DNA from: 66-474 sp040255405
GTDB taxonomy: Bacteria > Pseudomonadota > Gammaproteobacteria > Xanthomonadales > Rhodanobacteraceae
Assembly (NCBI GenBank): GCA_040255405.1
Contig: JBDZUX010000002.1
Location: 1-64,000, forward strand
Length of the DNA: 64,000 nucleotides
Direction of reading: 5' to 3'
Numbering within the stretch: position 1 is the first letter of the stretch; each line of letters opens with the position of its first letter. Of the stretch, positions 16,597-26,051 are shown one piece after another. The notes beneath the pieces are model-generated. The model did no database searches. It was not told the DNA's origin and saw only the letters and a program-made list of their open reading frames with translations. The position numbers and the translations under genes were made by a program.

Positions 16597-18573
16597 TCAA
16601 AACTTCAACCGTGCGTCCAGAAAAAAGGTGCGTCCTATGCGATTCGCGTACGCCGCCACGTATTCCTGATGCCATGGGTGCAACAGATTCATGCCGGACA
16701 GGGACAACGCCCAGCGGTCGTTCGGCATCCAGCCCAGCCGCGCGTTGAGTTCCGTATAACCCGGCACGCGCGGATTCGGCAGTTCGCCCACGTCGCGCAA
16801 ATCCGCGTCCAGCTGCCAATGCGCGCCCAGGTTCATGGACGAACGCAGGAAGGCGCGATGGCGCGGATCGTTGCCCGCCTGCGACGCGCCATAAAAGCCC
16901 GGCGAACCGGGCTTGAAACCAAAGTGCTCGCGTTGTTCCGAAAGACCGGCGCCGAGCTTCCACCAATCGGCGACGGAATAGCCGGCCCAGAGATCCACGC
17001 CGTACGTGTGGCCCCGCATGCCGTTGCCCCACAGCAGCGGGAACCCGGTCGGCGAGAATTCGATGCTGCGCAGGTCATCGTAGACGTTGTAGTAGAAGGC
17101 AACCGACAGCGTGGCGCGGGTCGTCCATTGCGTGCGCAGGCCGGCTTCGTACGCGGTGAGTTTTTCCGTGCGGTAATCCGGGTTGCCGTTGAGAATGTGC
17201 AGCGGACCCGTCGGGGTGTTGATGATCTCGATCACATCCTCGTCGAACGCGGTTGGCGTGCGGACCGCGCGCGATGCCGCCAGCCACAGCAGGGTGTCGT
17301 CGTTCGCCTTCCACGAAAACCGCGCGCTCGGCATCCAGGAAAGACCGGAATACGGGTCGTGCTCGGCCTTGATGCCCAGCGTCAGACCGGCACGCGTGCC
17401 CAGCGCGAGCTGGTCCTGCACGAAGACGTTGGCGAGGCTTTGCGTGTTCACCGCCGGGTCCCACAGCAGCGAGCCGTCCGGGCGGACGTCCGGCGACAGG
17501 TGGTAGTGGTAGATGCGGTCACCCACGCCCCAGGTAATGTGGTGCGTTTCGCCAATCCTGAAATCGTGCTGCGCTTCGATGTCCCAGGTGGACAGCATGA
17601 CCGCACCCGATGACAAGGCGTCCCAGCTGTGGCCATGGTCGTAGTAGGCCTGCAACTGGAAATGCGAGCCGTCGTCGAATGCGTGCCGCCAGCGCGTCAG
17701 CAGGTTGGCGCCGGCAAAACGGTAATCCGGCGCATCGCCCTGGTCCGCGCGGCCATCGTGGATGTCGCCTTGGGCGGTGAAGGTGTCGCGCGCGCCCGCG
17801 TCCCAGTCCACGCGGAAACCGGCCTGCGGCGCGGTCCAGCCATTGCGCGCATCGCGACCTTTGCCGGTGTCGAACGACTCCTCGTGGAAGTCGTGCGCGT
17901 AGACGCGATACCAAGCATCGTCGCCCAGCGTACCGCCATACTGGAATGAGGCGGACCGGCCCGCCGTGCCCCAGCCGAATTCGACGCGGCCACCCTGCGT
18001 CTCGGACGCCGCGCGGGTAATGATGTTGATGACGCCATTGACCGCGTTGGCGCCCCACAGCGCACCCGCCGGGCCGCTGATCACCTCGACCCGGTCGATG
18101 TCCTCGGGCGGCACGTGTAACGTGTCCCAGGCAATGCCCGAATACAACGGCGAATAGACGCTGCGCCCGTCGATCAGCACGAGCAGCTTGTTGGGGAAAT
18201 TCTGCGCGGCCTGGTTGCCGCTGAGGCCGCGCGACGTGATGATGTAATTGCCCGGGCTGAGCCGCATCACGCCGAGATTCGGCGCCAGCCTCAGGATTTC
18301 CGGCAACGATCGCGCGCCCGAGCGCGTGATGTCGTCGTGGGTGATCACGTATACCGCCGCCGGCGAGTCGGCCAGCATCTCCGGATGCTTGGCCACCGAA
18401 GTGACGACGATCCTGCCGAGGTCCTGCAACGAAAGGTTGCCAAGGTCCTGCAGCGATCCCTGCCCGAAGGCCGCGCCGCTTGCGCAGAATGCAGCGATGA
18501 CTGCGATGCGTCCCGGTGGACGGAGCCGCGCGGTGCGCGCAGCGTGACGTTCGCCGGGATCTTCCGATCGCAT
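16597..18573 (-). CDS. TonB-dependent outer-membrane receptor
   Basis: This 658-residue receptor has a signal peptide (about 20-37, ending ASGAAFGQ), a short N-terminal segment (SLQDLGNLSLQDLGRIVVTS) and a plug domain (SARSLPEILRLAPNLGV-like, GANAVNGVINIIT; about residues 50-165), then a 22-strand-type barrel that ends in FFLDARLKF with the terminal Phe needed for Bam insertion. The N-terminal LXDLXXL repeats are typical of receptors encoded with YfiR and kinase partners. The start at 18573 has AGGAGAG six bases upstream; a longer frame (to 18720) lacks a signal sequence position. First gene of the receptor-YfiR-kinase-regulator unit (28 bases to the next gene). Ligand unknown; no siderophore signature was recognised. 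Confidence 0.9.
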   Translation of the reverse strand: MRSEDPGERHAARTARLRPPGRIAVIAAFCASGAAFGQGSLQDLGNLSLQDLGRIVVTSVAKHPEMLADSPAAVYVITHDDITRSGARSLPEILRLAPNLGVMRLSPGNYIITSRGLSGNQAAQNFPNKLLVLIDGRSVYSPLYSGIAWDTLHVPPEDIDRVEVISGPAGALWGANAVNGVINIITRAASETQGGRVEFGWGTAGRSASFQYGGTLGDDAWYRVYAHDFHEESFDTGKGRDARNGWTAPQAGFRVDWDAGARDTFTAQGDIHDGRADQGDAPDYRFAGANLLTRWRHAFDDGSHFQLQAYYDHGHSWDALSSGAVMLSTWDIEAQHDFRIGETHHITWGVGDRIYHYHLSPDVRPDGSLLWDPAVNTQSLANVFVQDQLALGTRAGLTLGIKAEHDPYSGLSWMPSARFSWKANDDTLLWLAASRAVRTPTAFDEDVIEIINTPTGPLHILNGNPDYRTEKLTAYEAGLRTQWTTRATLSVAFYYNVYDDLRSIEFSPTGFPLLWGNGMRGHTYGVDLWAGYSVADWWKLGAGLSEQREHFGFKPGSPGFYGASQAGNDPRHRAFLRSSMNLGAHWQLDADLRDVGELPNPRVPGYTELNARLGWMPNDRWALSLSGMNLLHPWHQEYVAAYANRIGRTFFLDARLKF

Positions 18574-18853
18574 CGCTCTCTCCTGTCGCGAACCCCATCC
18601 GGCGCATCCTCCTGCGCCGCGGCCGGCCATTATAGCCATGCCACGCGCCGCCGGCCTTTTCGGACTGGCGCGCCGATGACGTGCACGGACGCGCCATGGA
18701 TCGGGCGGCACTGGCTTCAAACACGCGTATCGGGCGGTGCACGTTGCAAAAATTCAAAGCTGCGCACCGCATCGACTGCTAGAATCCGGCCCGCCGCATC
18801 CGGCGGTCGATATCGGCGTGACGCCGAAATTCTTTTCAACAGGGAGAACAAAC

Positions 18854-19435
18854 ATGCAGAAGAAGTTCACGGCGCTTGCGCTGTGCGTGGCGGGCGCGTG
18901 CCTTGCTACCGGCGCCCAGGCCAAGGATCTCACGGGCTGGTTCGTCAACGGCGGGGGGGGCGGTGCACATTACAAGGCCTCGTACGCCGGCCTGTCCGGG
19001 ACCGAATCGGACACCAGCTACCAGATCAACGCGGGCTGGCGCTCGCAATTCATCGGGATCGAAGGCGGCTATGTCGACCTGGGCGGCGTCTCCAGCAGCC
19101 TTGGCTTCGGAGACAGCGCGAGCGTCTCCGGGAAAGGCTTCACCCTGGGCGTGGATGGGCACTTCAATCCCGCCGACAAGTGGTACATCTCCGCCCGCGC
19201 CGGGCTGTTCAAGTGGATCGTCGACCTGCGGGCGGACATCACCGACACCGCTGGCACTCCCATGCGGATTGCCTATAGCGCGAATGGCGTGAACGGTTAC
19301 GCGGGCGTCGGTACCGGTATCGATTTCAACCGCCACTGGAGCCTCGGCGTGAACTTCGACTATTACCAGATCAAGAAGTATGGCTTCGACGTCGATACCA
19401 AGGTGTATTCCGCCAACCTGGAATACCGCTTCTGA
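18854..19435 (+). CDS. OmpA/OprF-like small outer-membrane beta-barrel protein
   Basis: This 193-residue protein has a signal peptide cleaved after GAQA (residues 1-22) and alternating amphipathic strands (YQINAGWRSQFIGIEGGYVDLG, FTLGVDGHF, WYISARAGLF, GYAGVGTGIDFN) ending in SANLEYRF, the barrel insertion signal. It fits the eight-stranded porin-like OMP_b-brl family, with no OmpA peptidoglycan-binding domain. AGGGAGA lies 7 bases before the ATG. A possible -10 box TAGAAT is at 18780-18785, with no good -35 match. It is a single-gene unit with a clear terminator. Confidence 0.85.
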   Translation: MQKKFTALALCVAGACLATGAQAKDLTGWFVNGGGGGAHYKASYAGLSGTESDTSYQINAGWRSQFIGIEGGYVDLGGVSSSLGFGDSASVSGKGFTLGVDGHFNPADKWYISARAGLFKWIVDLRADITDTAGTPMRIAYSANGVNGYAGVGTGIDFNRHWSLGVNFDYYQIKKYGFDVDTKVYSANLEYRF

Positions 19436-19458
19436 GCTGATGCGACGCATTGCTCCAC

Positions 19459-19488
19459 GACGGGCGCCGCAGGGCGCCCGTTTTTTTG
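19459..19488 (+). terminator. Rho-independent terminator of the outer-membrane barrel gene
   Basis: ACGGGCGCC GCAG GGCGCCCGT followed by seven Ts, 24 bases after the stop codon. The stem is perfect over nine pairs. Confidence 0.93.
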
Positions 19489-19517
19489 CGCCATCACGCC
19501 CGGGCGTCCGATCCGGC

Positions 19518-19733
19518 TCAATGCCGCCGGGTGCTGACGACCGATCCGCCCATCGTCCAGGAAGGCGGATCACTGGCCGGGAAGGTGTCGTCGAGTTCCT
19601 CGTCCAGCAGGCGTTCGCGCGCCTGGTCCGATGTCTCGCGGCCGGGGCGCGCCTTGGCGGTCTTCGCCGGGGGCGGCGCGCGGCGGTGTTTGCCGCCGGT
19701 GGAGCGGTTTTGCGAATGCGGATCCGACATCAT
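19518..19733 (-). CDS. Small conserved protein with the DDTFPASDPPSW motif
   Basis: This 71-residue hydrophilic protein is Lys/Arg rich in its first half and ends with LLDEELDDTFPASDPPSW, a motif found in short proteins of many proteobacteria whose function is not known. The start at 19733 is supported by GGAGGACAGGC just upstream; the ATG pair at 19733/19730 makes the exact start uncertain by one codon. It is downstream of czcA on the same strand (154 bases) and converges with the barrel gene. Confidence 0.75.
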   Translation of the reverse strand: MMSDPHSQNRSTGGKHRRAPPPAKTAKARPGRETSDQARERLLDEELDDTFPASDPPSWTMGGSVVSTRRH

Positions 19734-19887
19734 GCCTGTCCTCCGTCGCGGGGTGGCTGGCCGGAGGGCCGTCCACCCTTTCCATGCTGTGGACAGCCAG
19801 CATACGACGCTGCGCGCTGCCCGCATGGCATGCAGGCCCGCATCGTCACCCGGGATTCAGGCACCTGGAACGGTGCAATGCGAGCGG

Positions 19888-22800
19888 CTATACCTGCAGG
19901 CGGTCGCCGTCGCGCGCCACCAGTTTGTAGAGCGCGGGCATCACGAAGATGCCAATCGCCAACCGCGAAATCATGCCTGCCACGATCACCAGCGCGAACG
20001 GGCGTTGCGAATCGGTGCCGACGCCGTGCGCGATCGCGGCCGGCAACAGTCCCAGCGCCGCGACCAATGCGGTCATCACGATCGGTCGCAGGCGCAAGAC
20101 CGCGGCTTCGTGCGCGGCCTGCAGCATGCCCATGCCGCCCAACCGCAGTTCGTTCGCGCACGAGATGTAAACCACCCCCGTAAGCACCGACACCCCGAAC
20201 AGCACGATGAAGCCGATTCCGGACGACACCGAGAACGGCGTGCCCGTCACCCACATCGCGAACACCGCGCCGACCGGCGCCGACAACAGGACGCCCACCA
20301 CGGTGATCAACGGGAACTTGAAATTGCCGTACAGCACGAACAGCAGTCCGAAAATCACGATCACCGTCAGCGGCAGGACGATGCGCATCTGCGCGCGCGA
20401 AGCGGTGTACTCCTTGTATTCGCCGCCCCATTCCAGCCGGTAGCCTTGCGGCAGCTTCACGTCCTTCGCGACCTGCGCGATCGCATCGTTCACCGCACCG
20501 GCGAGATCGCGCCCGGACACCGAAAACTGCACGCCGATGTAACGCGAGCCGTTTTCGCGATAGATGAACGAAGCGCCGTTTTCGACCTTGATGCTGGCGA
20601 GTTCCTTCAGCGGCATCTGCTGCCCACCCGGTGTCGCCACCGGAATGTCGCCGATCTCCACGGGGTTGTCACGGAAGCGCTGCTGCAGCCGCACCACCAG
20701 GTCGAATTGCTTGTCGCCCTGCACCACTTCCGTCGCGACATCGCCGCCGATCGCGGCGTTGACCAGGTTGTTGATGTCGTCGACGTTCAACCCGTAGCGG
20801 GCGATCTTCGCGCGATCGATGTCGATCGCCAGGTTCGGCTGGCCGAGTTCGTGCACCAGCGTGATGTCGGTGATGCCGCGCACCTTCTCCATCACCGCCT
20901 TGATGGCCCTGCCTTGCTTCTGCAGCACTTGCAGGCTGGGACCGTACAGCTTCACCGCCAGAGCGCTCTTGAGGCCCGTCTCGGCTTCGTCCACCGCGTC
21001 CTCGGCGGGCTGTGTGAAGTTGAACTGGACGCCGGGGAATCGTTCCAGCTTCTTGTCGATGGCGGCAATCAATGCCTGCTTGTCGCGGTACTTGCCGTCC
21101 CATTGCGAGTACGGCTTCAGTCCGACCAGGAATTCGTCGTTGAAGAATCCGGTCGAATCGGTGCCGTCGTCGGGGCGGCCGAGTTCCGACGTCACGGTGG
21201 TCACGACCGGAAACGCCATCAGCACCTTGCGGATTTCCGGTGATATTTCCGATGCCTTGTCGAACGAGATGGTGTATGGCATCGTCGCGCGCACCCACAA
21301 CGCGCCTTCGTCGAGGTTCGGCATGAACTCGGCGCCGATGCCCTGCATCATCAGGAAGCTCAGGCCCAGCAGCACCGCGGAAGCCGCCGTCACCCGCCAC
21401 GGCACGCGCTGCGCGCGATCCAGCGTACGCACGTACCACGACTTGAATTTCTCGTAGATCGCATTGCGGTGCTCGCGAACGCCGCGGCGCATGAAAACCG
21501 CGCACAGCACCGGCAGCAGGGTGAGTGTTACCAGCAACGAGCCGATCAACGCAAAGATCATGGTGTCGGCCATCGGCTTGAACAGCGTGCCGGAAGGCCC
21601 GGTGAGGAAATAGATCGGCAGGAAACTCGCGACGATCACCGCGACCGCGTACACCAGCGGCCGGTCGATCTCCGCAGCCGCGGACAAGATCACTTCCTTG
21701 ATCTGGTAGTCGGTGCCGCGCCTTGCGCCAAGTTCGCGGAAGATGTTCTCGACCATGAAGATCGCGCCATCCACGAGGATGCCGAAATCCACCGCGCCGA
21801 TCGAAAGCAGGTTGGCCGATGCGTTTTTCAAATCAAGGCACAGGAACGCGAACAGCAGGGCCAGTGGCACCGTGACCGCGACGATCAGCCCGGCGCGCAG
21901 GTCGTACAGGAAAAACACCAGCACCCCGATCACCAGCACCAGCCCGAGCGTGAGGTTGTGCATCACCACGCCCTTGGTCTGGTCGATCAGGTTGGTGAGG
22001 TCGTAGAACGGATGGATCTTCACGTCCTTCGGCAGGACCGTTTCGTTCAACTCACGGGTCTTGGCTTCGACCTGCTTCAGCACGTCCTCGGTCTTGCTGC
22101 CGGTCAGCGCCAGAATCACGCCTTCCACGGCATCGTTCTGGTTCATGTAGCCGAACTCGCCGAGCCGGGGCGCGATGCCGATCTTCACCTCGGCGACGTC
22201 TTTCACCAGCACCGGCGTGCCGTCGTGCACCGCCAGCACGATGTCGCCGATGTCCTGCGGCGTCTTGATGCGGCCGAGCCCGCGCACGTAGAAGAACTGC
22301 CCGCCCTGCTGGTAGAAACCGCCGCCGCCATTGCTGTTGTTTGCGCCAAGCGCGGCTTCGACCTGCGACACGCTCAATCCAAGCCCGGCGATCTTCACCG
22401 GATCCGGCAACACCTGGTATTGCATGGTGCCGCCGCCGAAACCCGAATCGTCCGCCACGCCCGGCACCGAACGGTATTGCGGCGCGATCACCCAGTCCTG
22501 CAGGGTTTTCAACTCCATCGGCGATCGGTCGGTGCTCTGCAGCACGTAGCGATAGACCAGCCCCGACGGCGGCGACATCGGCCCGATGTCGGGCTTGATC
22601 CCGTCCGGCAGGTCGATGCCGGGCAAGCGGTTGTAGACGCGCTGCCGTGCGAAGTAATGATCGGTGTCGTCGCTGAAGGTAAGCGTGACGTCCGACAATC
22701 CGTACAGCGAAATCGATCGCTTGGTGACGAGGCCGGGGATCGCGTTCATGCCGAGTTCCATCGGCACGGTGATCTGCTGCTCGACTTCTTCCGCCGAATG

Positions 22801-23010
22801 CCCCGGCCACTGCGCGACGATATCCACCATCGGCGGCGACAGGTTCGGATACGCATCCATCGGCAGGACCTTCCAGGCCCATACGCCGGCCGCCGCCATC
22901 CCCAGCGACAACAGCACGATCAGCAGGCGTTGTTCCAGTGCGAACGCGACGATGCGGTTGATGAGCGACGCCTTGCGCGCCGCTTCGATGGGCAACCCTT
23001 GCGCGCTCAT
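19888..23010 (-). CDS. czcA: Heavy-metal efflux RND transporter, CzcA/CusA type
   Basis: This 1040-residue inner-membrane antiporter uses proton import to drive metal cations out through a tripartite complex. It shows the RND layout: a first helix (about 28-48), a large periplasmic loop, helices 2-6 (about 350-500), a second periplasmic loop and helices 8-12. The proton-relay motif in helix 4 is DFGILVDGAIFMVEN (Asp408 and Asp414), closer to the Czc-type DFG...D pattern than to the Cus-type pattern, suggesting divalent cations (Zn, Co, Cd, Ni) rather than Cu(I). Metal specificity is inference. The ATG at 23010 overlaps the czcB stop (ATGA). Confidence 0.92.
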   Translation of the reverse strand: MSAQGLPIEAARKASLINRIVAFALEQRLLIVLLSLGMAAAGVWAWKVLPMDAYPNLSPPMVDIVAQWPGHSAEEVEQQITVPMELGMNAIPGLVTKRSISLYGLSDVTLTFSDDTDHYFARQRVYNRLPGIDLPDGIKPDIGPMSPPSGLVYRYVLQSTDRSPMELKTLQDWVIAPQYRSVPGVADDSGFGGGTMQYQVLPDPVKIAGLGLSVSQVEAALGANNSNGGGGFYQQGGQFFYVRGLGRIKTPQDIGDIVLAVHDGTPVLVKDVAEVKIGIAPRLGEFGYMNQNDAVEGVILALTGSKTEDVLKQVEAKTRELNETVLPKDVKIHPFYDLTNLIDQTKGVVMHNLTLGLVLVIGVLVFFLYDLRAGLIVAVTVPLALLFAFLCLDLKNASANLLSIGAVDFGILVDGAIFMVENIFRELGARRGTDYQIKEVILSAAAEIDRPLVYAVAVIVASFLPIYFLTGPSGTLFKPMADTMIFALIGSLLVTLTLLPVLCAVFMRRGVREHRNAIYEKFKSWYVRTLDRAQRVPWRVTAASAVLLGLSFLMMQGIGAEFMPNLDEGALWVRATMPYTISFDKASEISPEIRKVLMAFPVVTTVTSELGRPDDGTDSTGFFNDEFLVGLKPYSQWDGKYRDKQALIAAIDKKLERFPGVQFNFTQPAEDAVDEAETGLKSALAVKLYGPSLQVLQKQGRAIKAVMEKVRGITDITLVHELGQPNLAIDIDRAKIARYGLNVDDINNLVNAAIGGDVATEVVQGDKQFDLVVRLQQRFRDNPVEIGDIPVATPGGQQMPLKELASIKVENGASFIYRENGSRYIGVQFSVSGRDLAGAVNDAIAQVAKDVKLPQGYRLEWGGEYKEYTASRAQMRIVLPLTVIVIFGLLFVLYGNFKFPLITVVGVLLSAPVGAVFAMWVTGTPFSVSSGIGFIVLFGVSVLTGVVYISCANELRLGGMGMLQAAHEAAVLRLRPIVMTALVAALGLLPAAIAHGVGTDSQRPFALVIVAGMISRLAIGIFVMPALYKLVARDGDRLQV

Positions 23011-24119
23011 TGCGACTGGATGAACTGCAGGAAGATGCTGCCATCCGCCACGACCCTGGCGCCGGGCTGAAGTCCTGCCGGGATCACGTAGCGGTCGCCG
23101 ACGCGCCTGCCCAGCGAGACCGGGCGCCGCGCATAGCTGCCGTCGGATTCCACGACGTACACGAACGGCAGGTTCTCGTCGTCGCGCAGTACCGCCGAAA
23201 CCGGAACCAGCAAACCGCGAAGCGCATCGTGCGACCGCAGGTGCACCGTCACGTACATCTGCTTCTTCAGCACGCCGGCGGGGTTGTCCACCTCCACGCG
23301 CGCCTGTACCGAACGGGTCTCGGGATCGACCGCCGCATCGACATTGGTGACCGTGCCCGCCATCGGTTTTTTGCCGACGCCCAAGTCGATGCCGGCGGAG
23401 TCGCCGGTCTTCACCCGCGCGACGTCATCGCCGAAGACATTCGCCATCACCCACATTTTCGAAGTATCGGCGATCGTGAAACACGGCGTGGTCCCCGCGG
23501 CGAGCGTCTGTCCCGGTGCAACGGATTTCGCCACCAGCATCCCGGCAATCGGCGCGCGGATCACGCCGAGCCCGCGATCCACCGGCTTGCCGTCGCGGAT
23601 GGCGGTGAGGGTTTTTGCATCCATGTGCAAGGCCACCAGCGTCTGCAAGGCGGCATCGCGATCGGCGTCGGCGCCCGCGGCGTCGGCTTGGGCCTGCGCA
23701 TTCTCGCGCTGGGAAATCGCCTGATGCGCGTACAGCGCGCGATCATTGGCGGCGACCGCATCGGCTGCGTTCGCCGCCAGCGCCGCCTTGCGGTACGCGC
23801 CTGCAGCCGCGGCGAAATCGGCCGAATTCACTTCAGCCAGCGCCTGCCCTTTCGCGACGCGCTGCCCCTGCGTCACCAGCACCTTCGTGACCGCGCCCGA
23901 GAACGGCGCGAGGATGTCGGTGGCGCGATCGTGATCGAAATCCACCACACCGGTCGTCGTGATCGTGGTGTGGTATTGCGCCGGCGCGATCGTCACGATG
24001 TGGATGCTGGATTGCTGCGCCTTCGTGAGCTTGACGTTGTGCGGCGTCGTGGACGAATCCGACTGCGTGGGTTTGCCGGAGCAGCCGGCGAGCACGAACA
24101 CCGCCAGCAATGCTGTCAT
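23007..24119 (-). CDS. czcB: RND efflux membrane-fusion lipoprotein, CzcB type
   Basis: This 370-residue periplasmic adaptor links the RND pump to the outer-membrane channel. It has a lipoprotein signal MTALLAVFVLAGC with the lipobox Cys, a barrel-sandwich domain (ILAPFSGAVTKVLVTQGQRV...), a short helical hairpin, and beta-barrel and MP domains ending FLQFIQSQ. The start at 24119 is chosen because the lipoprotein signal begins there and upstream codons lie in a repeat; no Shine-Dalgarno sequence is evident, only GC-rich sequence, so translation may depend on coupling with upstream czcC. Part of czcCBA. Confidence 0.88.
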   Translation of the reverse strand: MTALLAVFVLAGCSGKPTQSDSSTTPHNVKLTKAQQSSIHIVTIAPAQYHTTITTTGVVDFDHDRATDILAPFSGAVTKVLVTQGQRVAKGQALAEVNSADFAAAAGAYRKAALAANAADAVAANDRALYAHQAISQRENAQAQADAAGADADRDAALQTLVALHMDAKTLTAIRDGKPVDRGLGVIRAPIAGMLVAKSVAPGQTLAAGTTPCFTIADTSKMWVMANVFGDDVARVKTGDSAGIDLGVGKKPMAGTVTNVDAAVDPETRSVQARVEVDNPAGVLKKQMYVTVHLRSHDALRGLLVPVSAVLRDDENLPFVYVVESDGSYARRPVSLGRRVGDRYVIPAGLQPGARVVADGSIFLQFIQSQ

Positions 24120-24163
24120 CGCCGCCAGCGCGCGCCGACGCGAGCCGCGGGCCTCACCCCCGC

Positions 24164-24339
24164 CGTCATTCCGGACGCCGCGCGGCGGCGATCCGCAACC
24201 CGGCGACTTTGGTTGGTGAAAGGCGCCGGGTTGACTTGCGCCATCCATGGCGTTCGCCCTTCGGGCCGCCTTCGGCGTTCGCGTTTGCAGTCCTGCAAAC
24301 GCAGTCGGCTCCCGGCCTGCGGCCGGTCCCGGAATGACG
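24164..24339. repeat. Composite palindromic repeat between czcC and czcB
   Basis: Ends CGTCATTCCGG and CCGGAATGACG are inverted. The interior (24235-24320) carries GGCCGCCTTCGGCG, CGCGTTTGCAGTCCTGCAAACGC and GGCCTGCGGCC hairpins and matches 8400-8490 in the opposite orientation. Between 24388 and 24425, ATGGATGGCTTTCATCGTGAC... may be a decayed half of the two-hairpin family. It occupies most of the 278-base czcC-czcB spacer inside what should be one operon. Confidence 0.75.
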
Positions 24340-24397
24340 ACTGGGGGACTCGTCACACGGGTGCCAGCGATTACGCCCACTCGACAATGGATGGCTT

Positions 24398-25912
24398 TCA
24401 TCGTGACCACTGTTTCGCAAGATTCTTGTGGTGCCACCAGCCGCCACCCAGCGCCTGGTACAGGGCCGCGGTGTCGGCGAATCGGTTGGCCCTGGCTTCG
24501 ACCAGCCCGAGGCGCGCCTGCTGGTACGACTGTTGAGCCGCCAGCAATTCGAACGTGCCGATGTAGCCGTGCGTCAGCTGCAGCTGCGACAAGTCGAGCG
24601 CGGTTTTCGCCGCGTGCTCGGCCCGCGCGGCGGACTGCAATGCTTTGGCGTCCTGATCCAGGGCAACCAGCGTGTCGGCAACGTTCTGGAAGGCGCCCAA
24701 CACGGCGCCCCGGTATTGCTCGGCGGCTTCGACATAGGCGGCCTTCGCCGCGCGTTCCTGGTGCATCAGTTGCCCGCCCTCGAAAATCGGCGCGGTCAGC
24801 GAGGCGGCCACACCCCAAAAACCGGTGCCGGAGGTGAAGACCCTTGAAATCGCCAACGCGGTGCTGCCGGCATTCGCGGTCAGGTCGAGGCTCGGCAAGC
24901 GCTGCGCGGCCGCGATGCCGATTGCGGCGCTGGCCGCGTGCAGGTTGGCGCAGGCCTGGCGCACGTCGGGGCGTTGTGCAACCAACTCGGATGGCAGGCT
25001 GACGGGTAGTTTTTCCGGAAGGTGGAGGTCGGCGAGCGTCAACGATTCCGCCGGCCCCTGATCGGGAAACGCGCCGACCAGCACCGCCAGCGCGTGTTGC
25101 GTCGCGACGAGTTGCTTCACCAGCGGCGGCAGGCTGGATTCGGTCTGCGCGAGTTGCGACTGCTGCGCGGCCACATCGAGCTTGCTCGCATTGCCCTTCC
25201 GCAACCTGAGTTGCAGGATCGAAAGGCTCTCCTTTTCCAGCCCCACCAGCTCCCGGGTTGCTTTCACCTGCTCGCGCAGCGAAGCCTCCTGGACCACCGC
25301 CACCACGACGTTGGAAGTCAGCGTGGTCCATGCGGCGATCATCTGGAAACGCGCAGCCTGTTCCTGCGCCTGCAGCGTCTCGCGTGTGCGCCGGTTCAAC
25401 CCGAACAGGTCCGGCGTATAGCTGATGGCAAGTTGCGGCGTGAACAGGCTGTAGAGATAGGCATTGTTGCTGGGCACCGGGGCCAGGGCCGACGATGGAT
25501 CCTTCTGGCGGCTGGCATTGAAACCGGCCGACACCGCGGGAACGAACGACCCGCGCTGCGCCAACACGTCCTCGTGCGCAACCTGCAGTGCGGCCTGCGC
25601 GGCTTTGAGGTCATGGTTGTTCGCAAGTGCCTGTGCGACCAGCGCGCTCAGTGCCGGCGAATGGAACAGCGTCCACCAATCCCCCGGGATATCCGACCCG
25701 GCCTCGAACGTTTGCGCATCGCCACCGCCGACATCCGCCGCAGCCACGGTCGCGCCCGGCGCGTGTGCGAGATAACCCTGCGCGGTTGGCGGCGCGGGCG
25801 GTTTGAAGTCCGGACCCGCTGCGCAACCTGCGAGCGCGAACGCGAACGCGAACGCGGGCATCGCGAGGAGCGTGGCGTGCCGCCGGAGCGGTCGCAGCAA
25901 TTCGAAACCCAT
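24398..25912 (-). CDS. czcC: RND efflux outer-membrane factor lipoprotein, CzcC/NodT type
   Basis: This 504-residue TolC-fold channel has a lipoprotein signal (residues 1-29, ending ALAGCAAG) and two OEP repeats with long coiled-coil helices (about 60-270 and 280-480), for example NNHDLKAAQAALQVAHEDVLAQRG and QRPDVRQACANLHAASAAIGIAAAQRLPSLDL. It follows the NodT family pattern GPDFKPP near the N-terminus. It forms the exit duct of the CzcCBA complex. The ATG at 25912 is chosen because the signal sequence begins there. First gene of the operon, with the promoter at 26021-26048. Confidence 0.9.
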   Translation of the reverse strand: MGFELLRPLRRHATLLAMPAFAFAFALAGCAAGPDFKPPAPPTAQGYLAHAPGATVAAADVGGGDAQTFEAGSDIPGDWWTLFHSPALSALVAQALANNHDLKAAQAALQVAHEDVLAQRGSFVPAVSAGFNASRQKDPSSALAPVPSNNAYLYSLFTPQLAISYTPDLFGLNRRTRETLQAQEQAARFQMIAAWTTLTSNVVVAVVQEASLREQVKATRELVGLEKESLSILQLRLRKGNASKLDVAAQQSQLAQTESSLPPLVKQLVATQHALAVLVGAFPDQGPAESLTLADLHLPEKLPVSLPSELVAQRPDVRQACANLHAASAAIGIAAAQRLPSLDLTANAGSTALAISRVFTSGTGFWGVAASLTAPIFEGGQLMHQERAAKAAYVEAAEQYRGAVLGAFQNVADTLVALDQDAKALQSAARAEHAAKTALDLSQLQLTHGYIGTFELLAAQQSYQQARLGLVEARANRFADTAALYQALGGGWWHHKNLAKQWSR

Positions 25913-26020
25913 GCGGGAACGGTTCTCTTGCGGAACGGGCCAGCCGGAACCGGTCCAGACGAGTTCTATCCGGTGCGTCCGTGCCGACCGGCACGGCGGC
26001 AACCGGACGCGAACTGCAAT

Positions 26021-26048
26021 GTTATATCATTTCGATGGGAAAAGTGAA
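26021..26048 (-). promoter_or_regulatory. Candidate sigma-70 promoter of czcCBA
   Basis: On the minus strand TTCACT (26048-26043) and TATAAC (26026-26021) are separated by 16 bases, 109 bases upstream of the czcC start. No obvious MerR- or CopG-type operator dyad was recognised, and no metal-sensing regulator gene is adjacent. Confidence 0.5.
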
Positions 26049-26051
26049 CCG

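Noticed and set aside
20000..23000. Long plus-strand frames opposite czcA
   Set aside because: Antisense shadows of a GC-rich gene, rich in Arg, His and Gln, with no start context.
24236..24330. Peptide phrase FAGLQTRTPKAARRA seen in two places
   Set aside because: It is translated from a palindromic repeat; the same DNA occurs at 8400 and 24235, so it is not a gene.
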